Assembly: GCA_007127385.1 (NCBI GenBank)
Contig: SKZM01000188.1
Coordinates: forward strand, 1 to 9,876
DNA: 9,876 nucleotides
Source of the DNA: Methanosalsum sp.
GTDB lineage: Archaea; Halobacteriota; Methanosarcinia; Methanosarcinales; Methanosarcinaceae
Direction of reading: 5' to 3'
Program-made: the position numbers and the translations under genes
Notes under the pieces: generated by a model
Seen by the model: the letters and a program-made list of their open reading frames with translations, nothing else
What the model was told of the DNA's origin: nothing
Database searches by the model: none
In this document: positions 1 to 7,161 of the stretch, piece after piece
Position numbering within the stretch: the stretch's first letter is position 1
Layout of the letters: each line of letters starts with the position of its first letter

Positions 1-3000
1 GAAGTGGTAAATCCAATATAATAGACGGTATACTGTTTGCACTGGGACTTTCCAGTTCAAGGACCATGAGGGCGGAGAAGCTCACAGATCTGATCTATAA
101 TGATGGAAATAAAAATAAAAGACCGGATTTTGCTCAGGTTTCAATACTTTTTGACAATACGGATCGTGAAATGCCGGTTGATGCGGATCAGATAACAATT
201 ACCCGTAAGATCAGGGAAACGGACAGTGGATATTACAGCTATTTTTATTTTAATGGAAAACCTGTAAGCCTTTCAGATGTTCATAATGTTCTCTCCAAAG
301 CAAGGGTTACTCCGGAAGGCTATAATGTAGTTATGCAGGGTGATGTAACCCGTATAATAACAATGACTCCCACAGAACGCCGTAAAATAATTGATGAGAT
401 AGCAGGGGTTTCTGAATTTGACAATAAGAAGGAAAGGGCTCTAAATGAGTTGGAAATTGTCAGGGAGAGGATTGAAAGGGTTGACATCATAATAGATGAG
501 GTGGGTATACAGCTTGAGAAATTAAGAGGTGAAAGGGACCAGGCACTCAAATACAGGTCACTAAGGCAGGAGAAGATGAAGTATGAAGGTTTTGTTCTCC
601 TTGCCAAGCTCAAGGATGCCAGATCAGAACTCACTGCAGTAAAAGATGAGGTCAATGGTAGAAAGGGTTCACTGGAAGAACTTCACAGCCTGGTGGAACA
701 GGCTTCACAGAAACTGGGAACTGCAGAGAATGAACTCGAGGAACTGACAGAAACCATCAGAAGGATGGGTGAGGATGAACAGATACAGATCAAAAAGGAC
801 ATTGAGGAGATTAGGGGAGAAATTTCAAGGTGCAGTGGCAGTATTGAACTGACTGAAAGTGAGATCGAGGATATCGATTCCCGCAGAAGAAAGGTGTTTG
901 TTGAGATTGATGAAGATAAGAACAGGATCAATGAACTGGAATCCCAGGTATCGGAAAATACGCTTAGAAAGGAAAGCCTGAATGATCAGATTGGGGAGCA
1001 CAGAACCGAGTACAGGCTGGTGATGAGCAAGATTGCAGAAATCGATTCAAAGTTTGCAAGTACCAGGGATGAGCTCTCATCACTCAAATCTGAACTGGAA
1101 GATCTCAAGAACAGAAAAAGTGAACTGTTAAGGGAAGAGGACCGCCTGCTGGATTCACTCAGGCGCAGGTCTGCAGAGGTCAGGGAGATTGAGAATGAGG
1201 TTGATGATGCAAAATCAAAGGTTGAGTCCTCAGACAGTGACACCCGTTCAATAAAATATGAGATTGAAAAACTCACTGAAAAAATCAATACACTTACACA
1301 GGATATGGATGATCTGGAGAGCAACAGGTCCCAGATAAAAAAGGTTGTTACTGAACTGGAAGATACCCTGCGCAAGTACCAGCAGGAATATGCACTTGTA
1401 GAAGCCCGCGTCAGGGCCGCTGAAGATTCCGGTAATTATTCAAAAGCTGTGGATATAGTTCTTGATGCGCGTAAAAAGAAGGTTCTTCCAGGTATCTATG
1501 GAACAATTGCAGAGCTTGGAAAGGTGGATCAGAAATATGCTACTGCTCTTGAAATTGCAGCTGGCGGACGCATGCAGGCAGTTGTGGTGGAAACCGATGA
1601 GGATGGGGCAGGTGCTATTGATTATCTAAAGAGCAGAAGAGGTGGAAGGGCAACGTTTCTTCCTCTGAACAGGATGGAAGCCAGAAGACCCTACAAGAAC
1701 CTCTCTGACAGAGAAGGCGTTGTTGGATATGCCATTGACCTGATAGACTTTGATCCCAGGTTTGAGGCAGCTTTCTGGTATGTTTTCAGGGATACACTGG
1801 TTGTTGATACCCTGAAAAACGCAAGACGCCTGATGGGTGGTTTACGGATGGTTACCCTTGATGGCGAGACCATAGAAAAAAGTGGAGCCATGACAGGCGG
1901 ATCCAGGCAGAGCTCAAGACTGTCCTTTGCTGCTGCTGAAAAGGAGAAACTGGTAAAACTGGCAGAACAGATCACGGAATACGATTCCAGAAGAAATACC
2001 GCCTTAAAGAAGATGGACTCTGTGGAAGCTCATATCTCATCTACCAGCAAGGAAATTGATGATCTGGAAAAAATGATATCAAGAAAGGAAATGCAGCTTG
2101 AGGAGATCGCAGGACGTGGTGAAAGGCTGGCAGGTCTGATAGAGTCCCGAAACCGGGAGCTTGAAGAGATCGAATCTGTTCAGAAAGAGCTTCGGGAGCA
2201 GATGGATGCTGTAGTCTCTGAAAGGAACGGAATTGAAGAGGACATTAAATCACTGACAGACCGGATAGAGAATCTGGAAATGAAACTGTCCAGTTCACAG
2301 ATCCCTGAATTCAACAACAGGGCTGAAAGTATTGATGAAGAGATCAAAAGGCTGGAAGATAGGGTTCGGGATATAGATTCCCAGATCAATGCTCTGCGTC
2401 TTGACCATGATTATGCACAGAAAAAAATTGAAGATAACAGGAATCTGATCAAAGACCTTGAAGACAGGAAGTCAGAGTACAGGGATCGCATAGTTTCCCT
2501 TGGTAGGAAGATCGAAGAACTTGAATCTCTTCTGGCAGAAAAACAGAACAAGGAGAGTCAGATCTCTGAAAATCTCGCAGAGGCCCGTAAAAGAAGAGAA
2601 CAGAAAAAGAGTGAATATCGCAATATCAAATCTGAGTTCGAAGCTGCCAGGTCCAGGTTCGAAGATGCACAAAGAGAAATGACAGCTCTGGAATCCACCC
2701 GTGATGCCCTGACAGAGCAGATCAGTGAACTGGTAACTGAACTGGAGAGAAGGGGTGTGGAGGAGACTGATGATGTACCCGGTTATGAAGCTGTCAGGAC
2801 CAGGATTGCATCTATAGAAAGAGCGATGGAAAAAATGGAACCTGTAAACATGCGTGCCATTGAGGAATATGATAATGTGGAATCAAGACTGGCTGAACTG
2901 GAGCAGAGACGGGATGTTCTGTTCAATGAGAGGGAAGAGATCCTTATTCGCATAAACCAGTACGAAAAATTCAAGAAAGAGGCGTTCATGGACTCTTATA

Positions 3001-3425
3001 ATGGCATCAATGAACATTTCAAAACTATATTCAATGAACTCTCTGATGGCAGGGGTGAACTGGTTCTGGACAGCTACGAAGATCCCTTCAGCGGTGGACT
3101 AACTCTCAAGGCCCAGCCCAAGGATAAGACCCTACAAAGGCTTGAAGCTATGTCAGGCGGTGAAAAAAGCTTAACTGCCCTTGCATTTGTTTTTGCAATA
3201 CAGCAATACAGGCCGGCACCGTTTTATGCATTTGATGAAATTGATATGTTCCTGGACGGTTCGAATGCAGAAAAGGTGGCCCAGCGTATAAAGAAATCCG
3301 GAACCTATGCCCAGTTTATTGTGGTATCCCTCAGAAAGCCAATGATAGAGGCAGCTTCAAGAACAATAGGAGTTGCAATGCAGGATAATAACATTACAAG
3401 TATTACAGGTGTGAAATTGCGTTGA
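1..3425 (+). CDS. smc: Chromosome segregation ATPase SMC (5' end missing)
   Basis: SMC is the ATPase arm of the archaeal/bacterial condensin complex. It dimerises through a hinge and uses ATP-driven head engagement to organise DNA. The frame is open from base 3, and the first visible residues, SGKSN, are the end of the Walker A loop. About 35 N-terminal residues are therefore missing and 1140 are visible (full length about 1175, normal for SMC). Numbering visible residues from base 3, the Q-loop (MQGDVTRI) is near residue 111, long coiled coils lie at about 155-490 and 640-985, and the hinge is at about 497-635 (glycine-rich, ending GAMTGGS). The ABC signature SGGEKS starts at 1051. Walker B FYAFDEID has its Asp at 1078 and catalytic Glu at 1079. 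The first ATG (base 66) is internal to the protein. The stop codon overlaps the scpA start, indicating one operon with scpA and scpB. Identification is secure. Confidence 0.97.
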   Translation, partial: SGKSNIIDGILFALGLSSSRTMRAEKLTDLIYNDGNKNKRPDFAQVSILFDNTDREMPVDADQITITRKIRETDSGYYSYFYFNGKPVSLSDVHNVLSKARVTPEGYNVVMQGDVTRIITMTPTERRKIIDEIAGVSEFDNKKERALNELEIVRERIERVDIIIDEVGIQLEKLRGERDQALKYRSLRQEKMKYEGFVLLAKLKDARSELTAVKDEVNGRKGSLEELHSLVEQASQKLGTAENELEELTETIRRMGEDEQIQIKKDIEEIRGEISRCSGSIELTESEIEDIDSRRRKVFVEIDEDKNRINELESQVSENTLRKESLNDQIGEHRTEYRLVMSKIAEIDSKFASTRDELSSLKSELEDLKNRKSELLREEDRLLDSLRRRSAEVREIENEVDDAKSKVESSDSDTRSIKYEIEKLTEKINTLTQDMDDLESNRSQIKKVVTELEDTLRKYQQEYALVEARVRAAEDSGNYSKAVDIVLDARKKKVLPGIYGTIAELGKVDQKYATALEIAAGGRMQAVVVETDEDGAGAIDYLKSRRGGRATFLPLNRMEARRPYKNLSDREGVVGYAIDLIDFDPRFEAAFWYVFRDTLVVDTLKNARRLMGGLRMVTLDGETIEKSGAMTGGSRQSSRLSFAAAEKEKLVKLAEQITEYDSRRNTALKKMDSVEAHISSTSKEIDDLEKMISRKEMQLEEIAGRGERLAGLIESRNRELEEIESVQKELREQMDAVVSERNGIEEDIKSLTDRIENLEMKLSSSQIPEFNNRAESIDEEIKRLEDRVRDIDSQINALRLDHDYAQKKIEDNRNLIKDLEDRKSEYRDRIVSLGRKIEELESLLAEKQNKESQISENLAEARKRREQKKSEYRNIKSEFEAARSRFEDAQREMTALESTRDALTEQISELVTELERRGVEETDDVPGYEAVRTRIASIERAMEKMEPVNMRAIEEYDNVESRLAELEQRRDVLFNEREEILIRINQYEKFKKEAFMDSYNGINEHFKTIFNELSDGRGELVLDSYEDPFSGGLTLKAQPKDKTLQRLEAMSGGEKSLTALAFVFAIQQYRPAPFYAFDEIDMFLDGSNAEKVAQRIKKSGTYAQFIVVSLRKPMIEAASRTIGVAMQDNNITSITGVKLR
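3407..3414 (+). promoter_or_regulatory. Shine-Dalgarno-like site of scpA
   Basis: AGGTGTGA lies inside the end of smc, and its AGGTG core ends about 10 nt before a TTG codon at 3422. It resembles the archaeal anti-SD complement GGAGGTGATC and supports the TTG start of scpA over the ATG at 3440. Confidence 0.5.
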
Positions 3426-4267
3426 ATACTACCAGGGAAATGGAAATTGAGAATATATCAGATAGTCTGGGACATGGAAGTCTCAATCTGATTCCTAAAC
3501 TGGATCCTGATTTTATAGAGAGTCTGCAGAAGCTTGGTGTGGATGAATCAAAGCTGGAACTATCCGGTGATGTTGCAGGGGAGCCGGTTGAAATTCTGGT
3601 AAACCTTGCAAAGAATGAGGAGATCAATCCCTGGGATATTGATATCGTTAAGGTTACTGACAAGTTCCTCCGCAGAATAGAAGAAATGAAGATTACCGAT
3701 CTGAGGATTTCTGGAAGAACACTTCTGTATGCTTCAATACTTCTTAGAATGAAATCAAATGTTCTTGTGGATGATGTTGAGGAGGAAGATGAAGAAGAGG
3801 ATGGCTTTCTGGATGAAGAGCTTGGGTTTTATGATATCGAGGAATATCCTGTTCCAAATCTTCCGGTCCGGCGCAGTTCAAAACGCCCTGTTACCCTTGA
3901 GGAACTGATCACAGAACTCCAGAAAGCAGAAAGGGTTGAGACCAGGCGAAGGGACAGGATAAAACACAGAAAGGGCAGTGAAAGCCAAGCGGTTACGACC
4001 GATGAAGTGCTTGGAATTGCACATGAGGAAAATATAACCGTTCTTACAGAATCTCTCTATGGAATTCTGGAGGGTATGTTTGAGGAAAATGAGTATGTTT
4101 CTTTTAGCCATCTGCTTGAAACAGGTTATGGTGAAGATATATCTGATCGAATAATGACTTATATCTCACTTCTGTTCCTTGCCACAGAAAAGAAGATTCG
4201 TCTGCATCAGAGAGAAATGTTTGATGAACTTTATATAAGTCGCAATGATGCTGCAATAATGCAATGA
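3422..4267 (+). CDS. scpA: Segregation and condensation protein A (kleisin ScpA)
   Basis: ScpA is the kleisin that bridges the two SMC heads and binds ScpB. The 281-residue product has the family's N-terminal block (PVEILVNLAKNEEINPWDID, residues 55-74), followed by a helical segment through about residue 115 (LLYASILLRMKS). A very acidic linker spans about 117-141, a basic Arg/Lys-rich patch about 172-184, and a C-terminal winged-helix segment about 205-272 (VSFSHLL to DELYI) that should contact the SMC head. The start is TTG at 3422, overlapping the smc stop by 4 nt in the form TTGA, with an SD-like AGGTG upstream. An ATG at 3440 would remove six residues and has only a weak AGGG beside it. 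The overlap suggests translational coupling, which would help keep subunits in proportion. The family call rests on the N-terminal motif plus position between smc and scpB. Confidence 0.93.
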   Translation: MNTTREMEIENISDSLGHGSLNLIPKLDPDFIESLQKLGVDESKLELSGDVAGEPVEILVNLAKNEEINPWDIDIVKVTDKFLRRIEEMKITDLRISGRTLLYASILLRMKSNVLVDDVEEEDEEEDGFLDEELGFYDIEEYPVPNLPVRRSSKRPVTLEELITELQKAERVETRRRDRIKHRKGSESQAVTTDEVLGIAHEENITVLTESLYGILEGMFEENEYVSFSHLLETGYGEDISDRIMTYISLLFLATEKKIRLHQREMFDELYISRNDAAIMQ

Positions 4268-4272
4268 GAGGT
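4268..4272 (+). promoter_or_regulatory. Shine-Dalgarno site of scpB
   Basis: GAGGT sits just after the scpA stop codon and 7 nt before the ATG at 4280. It fits canonical archaeal initiation and fixes the scpB start. Confidence 0.6.
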
Positions 4273-4279
4273 CTGGCGT

Positions 4280-5374
4280 ATGAACCATAAGGAAATAATC
4301 GAAGCAGCCCTGTTCGTTGCAGGAGATGGGGTCAATATCAGGTCTCTTGCCAAGATCGTAAATATTCCTGAAAAGAATGTTATAGATACTCTTAGATCAC
4401 TCATGGAGGAATACAATATCAGGGAAACGGGGCTTGAAATTGTGGAGACCGGTGAGAAGCGATATGTAATGCAGGTCAAACCCAGATACTCCGATGTTGT
4501 GAGCCGTCTTGCACCAGGTGAAATAAAGTCTCCTGTACTCAGAACACTATCCATGGTAGCATACCATCAACCAATAGCCCAGTCAGAGCTTGTGGATATC
4601 AGGGGTAATTCCGCCTATGAGCATATACGTGAACTTAAAGACAGAGGTCTTGTAAAAGCAGCCCCACATGGCCGCACAAAGATACTTCAGACAACAACGC
4701 TGTTTGCAGAGTATTTTGGAATTGATTCCAATGACCCTGAGTCTATCAGGAAAAAGATAATTGAGCTCTCCAGAAAACAAAGTGGAAGTGTGGGACTTGA
4801 CAGATGGCTTGGGAGAAGGGTTGTTGCAGTAACTCCAATGTACGAATCACTGATGCAAATATGTGGAATAACGGATTATCGTGTAATAAATGCATACAGT
4901 CCGGATGAGGATGAACTTGATTCACTGGCTGATGTATATCGGCTGATAGTGTCCAGGGGCTACAGTGAACAGGTGAGCAGGTATTACGACGGTGAGATCA
5001 TTGAGATTGGATCTGTTACTTTCAGTGACCTTATAGATTCAATTCAATCCCTTGAGGATATATACGACCCTGATCAGGCCCGGGAGAGTATAGAGAAAAT
5101 CAATGAGCTCAGGGAAAGATATGTATCAAAGGCAATGGTGATAGATAGGAAGGTAAAGCCTGCTACAGATATGATTTCCAGGATAGTGTCAGATCTGCAT
5201 ATAGGAATCTCTTCAGCCGGAGTTGTAATAGCGCCTGATTATGGAGTGTCCAGCAATGGAGTGGATGTGTCAGATGATGCCCAGATTCTTGTACCCACTC
5301 ATGAGAAGGAGGGAAGCCTGATTGAAAGGGTGTGCAGAAAATATGACGCAGTTATAGACGGGCTTAAAGAATAA
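4280..5374 (+). CDS. scpB: Segregation and condensation protein B (ScpB) with long C-terminal extension
   Basis: ScpB is the kite-type winged-helix partner that binds the ScpA linker in the SMC-ScpAB complex. Residues 1-165 match the usual ScpB core: the first winged helix begins EIIEAALFVAGDGVNIRSLA, and the second holds the hallmark block VLRTLSMVAYHQPIAQSELV (about 86-105) followed by the IRG motif (107-109) and HIRELKDRGLV. Typical ScpB proteins are about 180-200 residues, but this one is 364. The added region (about 170-364) alternates hydrophobic strands (RRVVAVTP, YRVINAYS, GVVIAPDYG, AQILVPTH) with helices, including a charged helix at about 265-305, and looks like a folded alpha/beta region. 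I do not recognise it. There is no frameshift or base-use break, so it appears to be a genuine part of the gene. scpB is the last gene of the condensin operon, 12 nt after scpA. The core call is firm; the extension's role is unknown. Confidence 0.92.
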   Translation: MNHKEIIEAALFVAGDGVNIRSLAKIVNIPEKNVIDTLRSLMEEYNIRETGLEIVETGEKRYVMQVKPRYSDVVSRLAPGEIKSPVLRTLSMVAYHQPIAQSELVDIRGNSAYEHIRELKDRGLVKAAPHGRTKILQTTTLFAEYFGIDSNDPESIRKKIIELSRKQSGSVGLDRWLGRRVVAVTPMYESLMQICGITDYRVINAYSPDEDELDSLADVYRLIVSRGYSEQVSRYYDGEIIEIGSVTFSDLIDSIQSLEDIYDPDQARESIEKINELRERYVSKAMVIDRKVKPATDMISRIVSDLHIGISSAGVVIAPDYGVSSNGVDVSDDAQILVPTHEKEGSLIERVCRKYDAVIDGLKE

Positions 5375-5406
5375 TACTGTTTTCTCTGGATAAAGTATTT
5401 AAAGGA

Positions 5407-5418
5407 TATATATAAAAA
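5407..5418 (+). promoter_or_regulatory. Distal TATA box candidate for tbp
   Basis: TATATATAAAAA is preceded by purine-rich AAAGGA (5401-5406), which could serve as a BRE. Using the usual archaeal spacing of about 26 nt from the TATA centre, transcription would start near 5437 and give a leader of about 45 nt that includes the small uORF at 5447-5464. Confidence 0.55.
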
Positions 5419-5426
5419 GAGTATAG

Positions 5427-5435
5427 TATATATAA
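5427..5435 (+). promoter_or_regulatory. Proximal TATA box candidate for tbp
   Basis: TATATATAA lies 20 bp downstream of the distal box, about two helical turns. Normal spacing predicts a start near 5457 and a leader of about 26 nt that still contains the GAGG ribosome-binding site but not the uORF start codon. Which box is used cannot be told from sequence. Confidence 0.5.
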
Positions 5436-5446
5436 GGGTTGTTCAT

Positions 5447-5464
5447 ATGTATCATTCACTTTAA
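5447..5464 (+). other. Five-codon upstream ORF before tbp (MYHSL-stop)
   Basis: An ATG at 5447 opens a 5-codon frame ending in TAA at 5462-5464, immediately followed by ATG at 5465. This lies in the same frame as tbp. There is no clear SD before it. It would be in the mRNA only if the distal TATA box is used. It may be chance in AT-rich DNA, or a translated leader element. Confidence 0.25.
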
Positions 5465-5469
5465 ATGCT

Positions 5470-5473
5470 GAGG
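5470..5473 (+). promoter_or_regulatory. Shine-Dalgarno site deciding the tbp start
   Basis: GAGG ends 9 nt before the ATG at 5483. It lies inside the frame opened by the earlier ATG at 5465 and so argues for initiation at 5483. Confidence 0.6.
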
Positions 5474-5482
5474 ACTTTGATT

Positions 5483-6034
5483 ATGACTGAATATAATATC
5501 AAAATCGAAAATGTGGTTGCATCCACTAAACTTGCAGAAAGTTTTGACCTGACAAAGATCGAGATGGAATTTGAAGGTGCAGAATATAATAAACAGAAGT
5601 TTCCTGGTCTTGTATATCGTGTTTCTGATCCAAAGGCTGCTTTTCTGGTGTTCACATCCGGTAAGGTAGTCTGTACAGGCGCCAAAAATGTGGAGGATGT
5701 ACACACCGTTATAAAGAATATGGCACGTAAGCTCAATTCCATAGGGGTTGAAACCGTTGAGAATCCTGATATAACAGTGCAGAACATTGTTGCCTCTGCT
5801 GATCTTCATGCAATACTTAACCTCAATGCAATTGCAATAGGGCTTGGTCTTGAGAATATTGAATATGAACCTGAACAGTTCCCCGGGCTTGTATACAGGA
5901 TCGATGAACCAAAGGTGGTGGTTCTGATATTCAGTTCAGGAAAACTGGTTGTCACAGGTGGCAAATCTCCTGAAGACTGTGAAATGGGTGTTGAAGTGGT
6001 AAGACAGCAGCTTGACAGCATGGGATTGCTGTAA
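5483..6034 (+). CDS. tbp: TATA-binding protein (TBP), archaeal general transcription factor
   Basis: TBP binds and bends promoter TATA boxes and recruits TFB and RNA polymerase. The 183-residue protein is the standard archaeal size and consists of two direct pseudo-repeats. Repeat 1 spans about 6-88 ([23 protein letters not shown]) and repeat 2 about 97-180 ([23 protein letters not shown]). The paired intercalating phenylalanines are present at 40/57 and 133/150, each 17 apart as in known TBPs. The DNA-contacting asparagines are at 10 and 101. No acidic C-terminal tail is present; the protein ends at GLL. The ATG at 5483 is chosen because of the upstream GAGG and because homologues start just before the first strand; an in-frame ATG at 5465 would add six residues. 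Two TATA-like boxes lie upstream, so TBP could act on its own promoter (inference). Identification is secure, but whether this is the sole TBP of the genome is unknown. Confidence 0.97.
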   Translation: MTEYNIKIENVVASTKLAESFDLTKIEMEFEGAEYNKQKFPGLVYRVSDPKAAFLVFTSGKVVCTGAKNVEDVHTVIKNMARKLNSIGVETVENPDITVQNIVASADLHAILNLNAIAIGLGLENIEYEPEQFPGLVYRIDEPKVVVLIFSSGKLVVTGGKSPEDCEMGVEVVRQQLDSMGLL

Positions 6035-6044
6035 AAAAGTAAAT

Positions 6045-6977
6045 GTGAGTATCTTGAAAGAAGATAATCCTGATGTCTGTATACTTCTTCCCACATTGAA
6101 TGAGGAAGCAACCATTGCCCAGCTTGTGAGGGATTTCAGGTCAGAGGGCTTTGATGATATACTTGTAATTGACGGCAATAGTACTGACCGTACAAGGGAG
6201 CTTGCCATATCTGAAGGTGCCAGTGTGGTCCTTCAGGAAGGCAAGGGTAAAGGCCAGGCACTGCAGCAGGCCTTTGATATATTAGAGAATGATTATATCA
6301 TCATGGCAGATGGTGATGGTACCTATCTGGCATCTGATGTACATAGGATATTTGCTCCCCTTCTGGAGGATCGTGCGGATCATGTGATAGGCAACAGATT
6401 TGCAAATTATGAGAAGGGTGCATTCACGCGACTGAATAGAATAGGTAATTATCTTATAAACCGTCTTTTTGGTTTTGCCTATGGCGAATGGCTAAATGAT
6501 ATATTGTCCGGGTATCGGGGATTTACCAGGGAGGCCATCAAATCATTTGAGCTCAACAAGACCGGATTTGAAATTGAGTCAGAGATTACAATTGAAAGTG
6601 TAAAAAAGGATATGAGGATTGCTGAGGTTCCAATAACATACCTGGCAAGGAGTGAAGCAGCTGCAACCAAACTGAATCCTTTGCGTGATGGGTTCAAGAT
6701 AGGTGCCACAATATATCAGCTTGCAAAAGTTCACAATCCGATGTTCTATTTTGGAATTATAGGCATCATGCTTCTGATATTTGGAATACTTACAGGTGCC
6801 TTTGTTGTGAGTGAATGGCTAAGAGGAGTTACACGTGAACTCATGACAATTCTCACTGCTATTCTTATACTGTCCGGTTTCCAGGTCCTGATATTTGGTT
6901 TTATGAGTGATCTGATAGTATCGCTTCACAGGGATACTATACGCACCATCAGAAGGATTGAGAAGAATAAAAAATAA
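6045..6977 (+). CDS. GT2 family membrane-associated glycosyltransferase, AglJ/dolichol-phosphate sugar transferase type
   Basis: This enzyme is likely to transfer a sugar from a nucleotide donor to a polyprenyl (dolichol) phosphate at the cytoplasmic membrane face, feeding glycan or S-layer glycosylation. A GT-A domain is seen with PTLNEEATI (16-24), DGNSTDRT (43-50), a GKGKGQAL loop (66-73) and the metal/nucleotide-binding DGD (89-91). Further on are LSGYRGFTREAIKSFE and FEIESEITIE. Two hydrophobic helices at about 234-255 and 267-288 and a basic tail should anchor it. The length of 310 residues and overall plan resemble AglJ-type archaeal enzymes, but the specific sugar cannot be read. The start is uncertain. 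GTG at 6045 gives MSILKEDNPDVC and lies 10 nt after the tbp stop; TTG at 6054 and TTG at 6012 (overlapping tbp) are alternatives, and none has a clear SD. No promoter is seen in between, so co-transcription with tbp is likely. Confidence 0.85.
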   Translation: MSILKEDNPDVCILLPTLNEEATIAQLVRDFRSEGFDDILVIDGNSTDRTRELAISEGASVVLQEGKGKGQALQQAFDILENDYIIMADGDGTYLASDVHRIFAPLLEDRADHVIGNRFANYEKGAFTRLNRIGNYLINRLFGFAYGEWLNDILSGYRGFTREAIKSFELNKTGFEIESEITIESVKKDMRIAEVPITYLARSEAAATKLNPLRDGFKIGATIYQLAKVHNPMFYFGIIGIMLLIFGILTGAFVVSEWLRGVTRELMTILTAILILSGFQVLIFGFMSDLIVSLHRDTIRTIRRIEKNKK

Positions 6978-7025
6978 CTGTTCTCATATTTCTTCTCAAA
7001 AAACAATTCTTAGTGATAAATAATA

Positions 7026-7032
7026 TTTTTTT
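7026..7032 (+). terminator. Possible T-tract terminator after the glycosyltransferase
   Basis: Seven T residues occur about 49 nt after the stop codon in AT-rich, gene-free DNA. Archaeal RNA polymerase can stop at such tracts without a hairpin. The tract is short, so this is a weak call. Confidence 0.3.
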
Positions 7033-7077
7033 GATATCAGTAAAAGGTATACTCAAGTTTAGTTGATATATTCTCAA
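7031..7077 (+). promoter_or_regulatory. Candidate operator region upstream of the thiC-family gene
   Basis: TTGATAT occurs at 7031-7037 and 7063-7069, 32 bp apart (about three helical turns). The first lies in the perfect palindrome TGATATCA (7032-7039). The second begins the interrupted inverted repeat TTGA-N7-TCAA (7063-7077). Both sit upstream of the TATA box at 7097 and could bind a regulator, but the DNA is very AT-rich and chance repeats are likely. I see no TPP riboswitch core. Confidence 0.25.
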
Positions 7078-7096
7078 ATCTATTTTTTAAAAAGAA

Positions 7097-7105
7097 TTAT
7101 ATAAT
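7097..7105 (+). promoter_or_regulatory. TATA box of the thiC-family gene
   Basis: TTATATAAT preceded by AAAAAG (7089-7094, BRE-like) is a good archaeal promoter. Transcription should start near 7127 and give a leader of about 35 nt carrying the GAGGT site. Confidence 0.6.
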
Positions 7106-7149
7106 ATTCTGACTTTTTGGTTATTGAGATCACACGTATAAAGATCATA

Positions 7150-7154
7150 GAGGT
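7150..7154 (+). promoter_or_regulatory. Shine-Dalgarno site deciding the thiC start
   Basis: GAGGT ends 7 nt before the ATG at 7162. This selects that ATG over the in-frame TTG at 7117, which lies upstream of the predicted transcription start. Confidence 0.65.
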
Positions 7155-7161
7155 ATTTGAT

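Noticed and set aside
320..1375. Three minus-strand open frames opposite smc (320-655, 683-931, 986-1375)
   Set aside because: They are Ser/Leu-rich mirror images of the Glu/Lys-rich SMC coiled coil, with no domain pattern, inside a certain gene.
2500..2682. Plus-strand 60-residue frame inside smc
   Set aside because: Out-of-frame shadow of the second coiled coil; no motif and no plausible signal.
5465..5485. ATG at 5465 as the tbp start
   Set aside because: The GAGG site lies inside this extension with proper spacing to the ATG at 5483, and archaeal TBPs begin just before the first strand.
5456..6208. Minus-strand frames opposite tbp and the glycosyltransferase start
   Set aside because: They lie opposite firmly identified genes and their translations show no family motif.
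6978..7161. TPP riboswitch before the thiC-family gene
   Set aside because: I looked for the CTGAGA and ACC-TGATC-TGGATAATGCCAGCG core elements and found neither in this AT-rich stretch.
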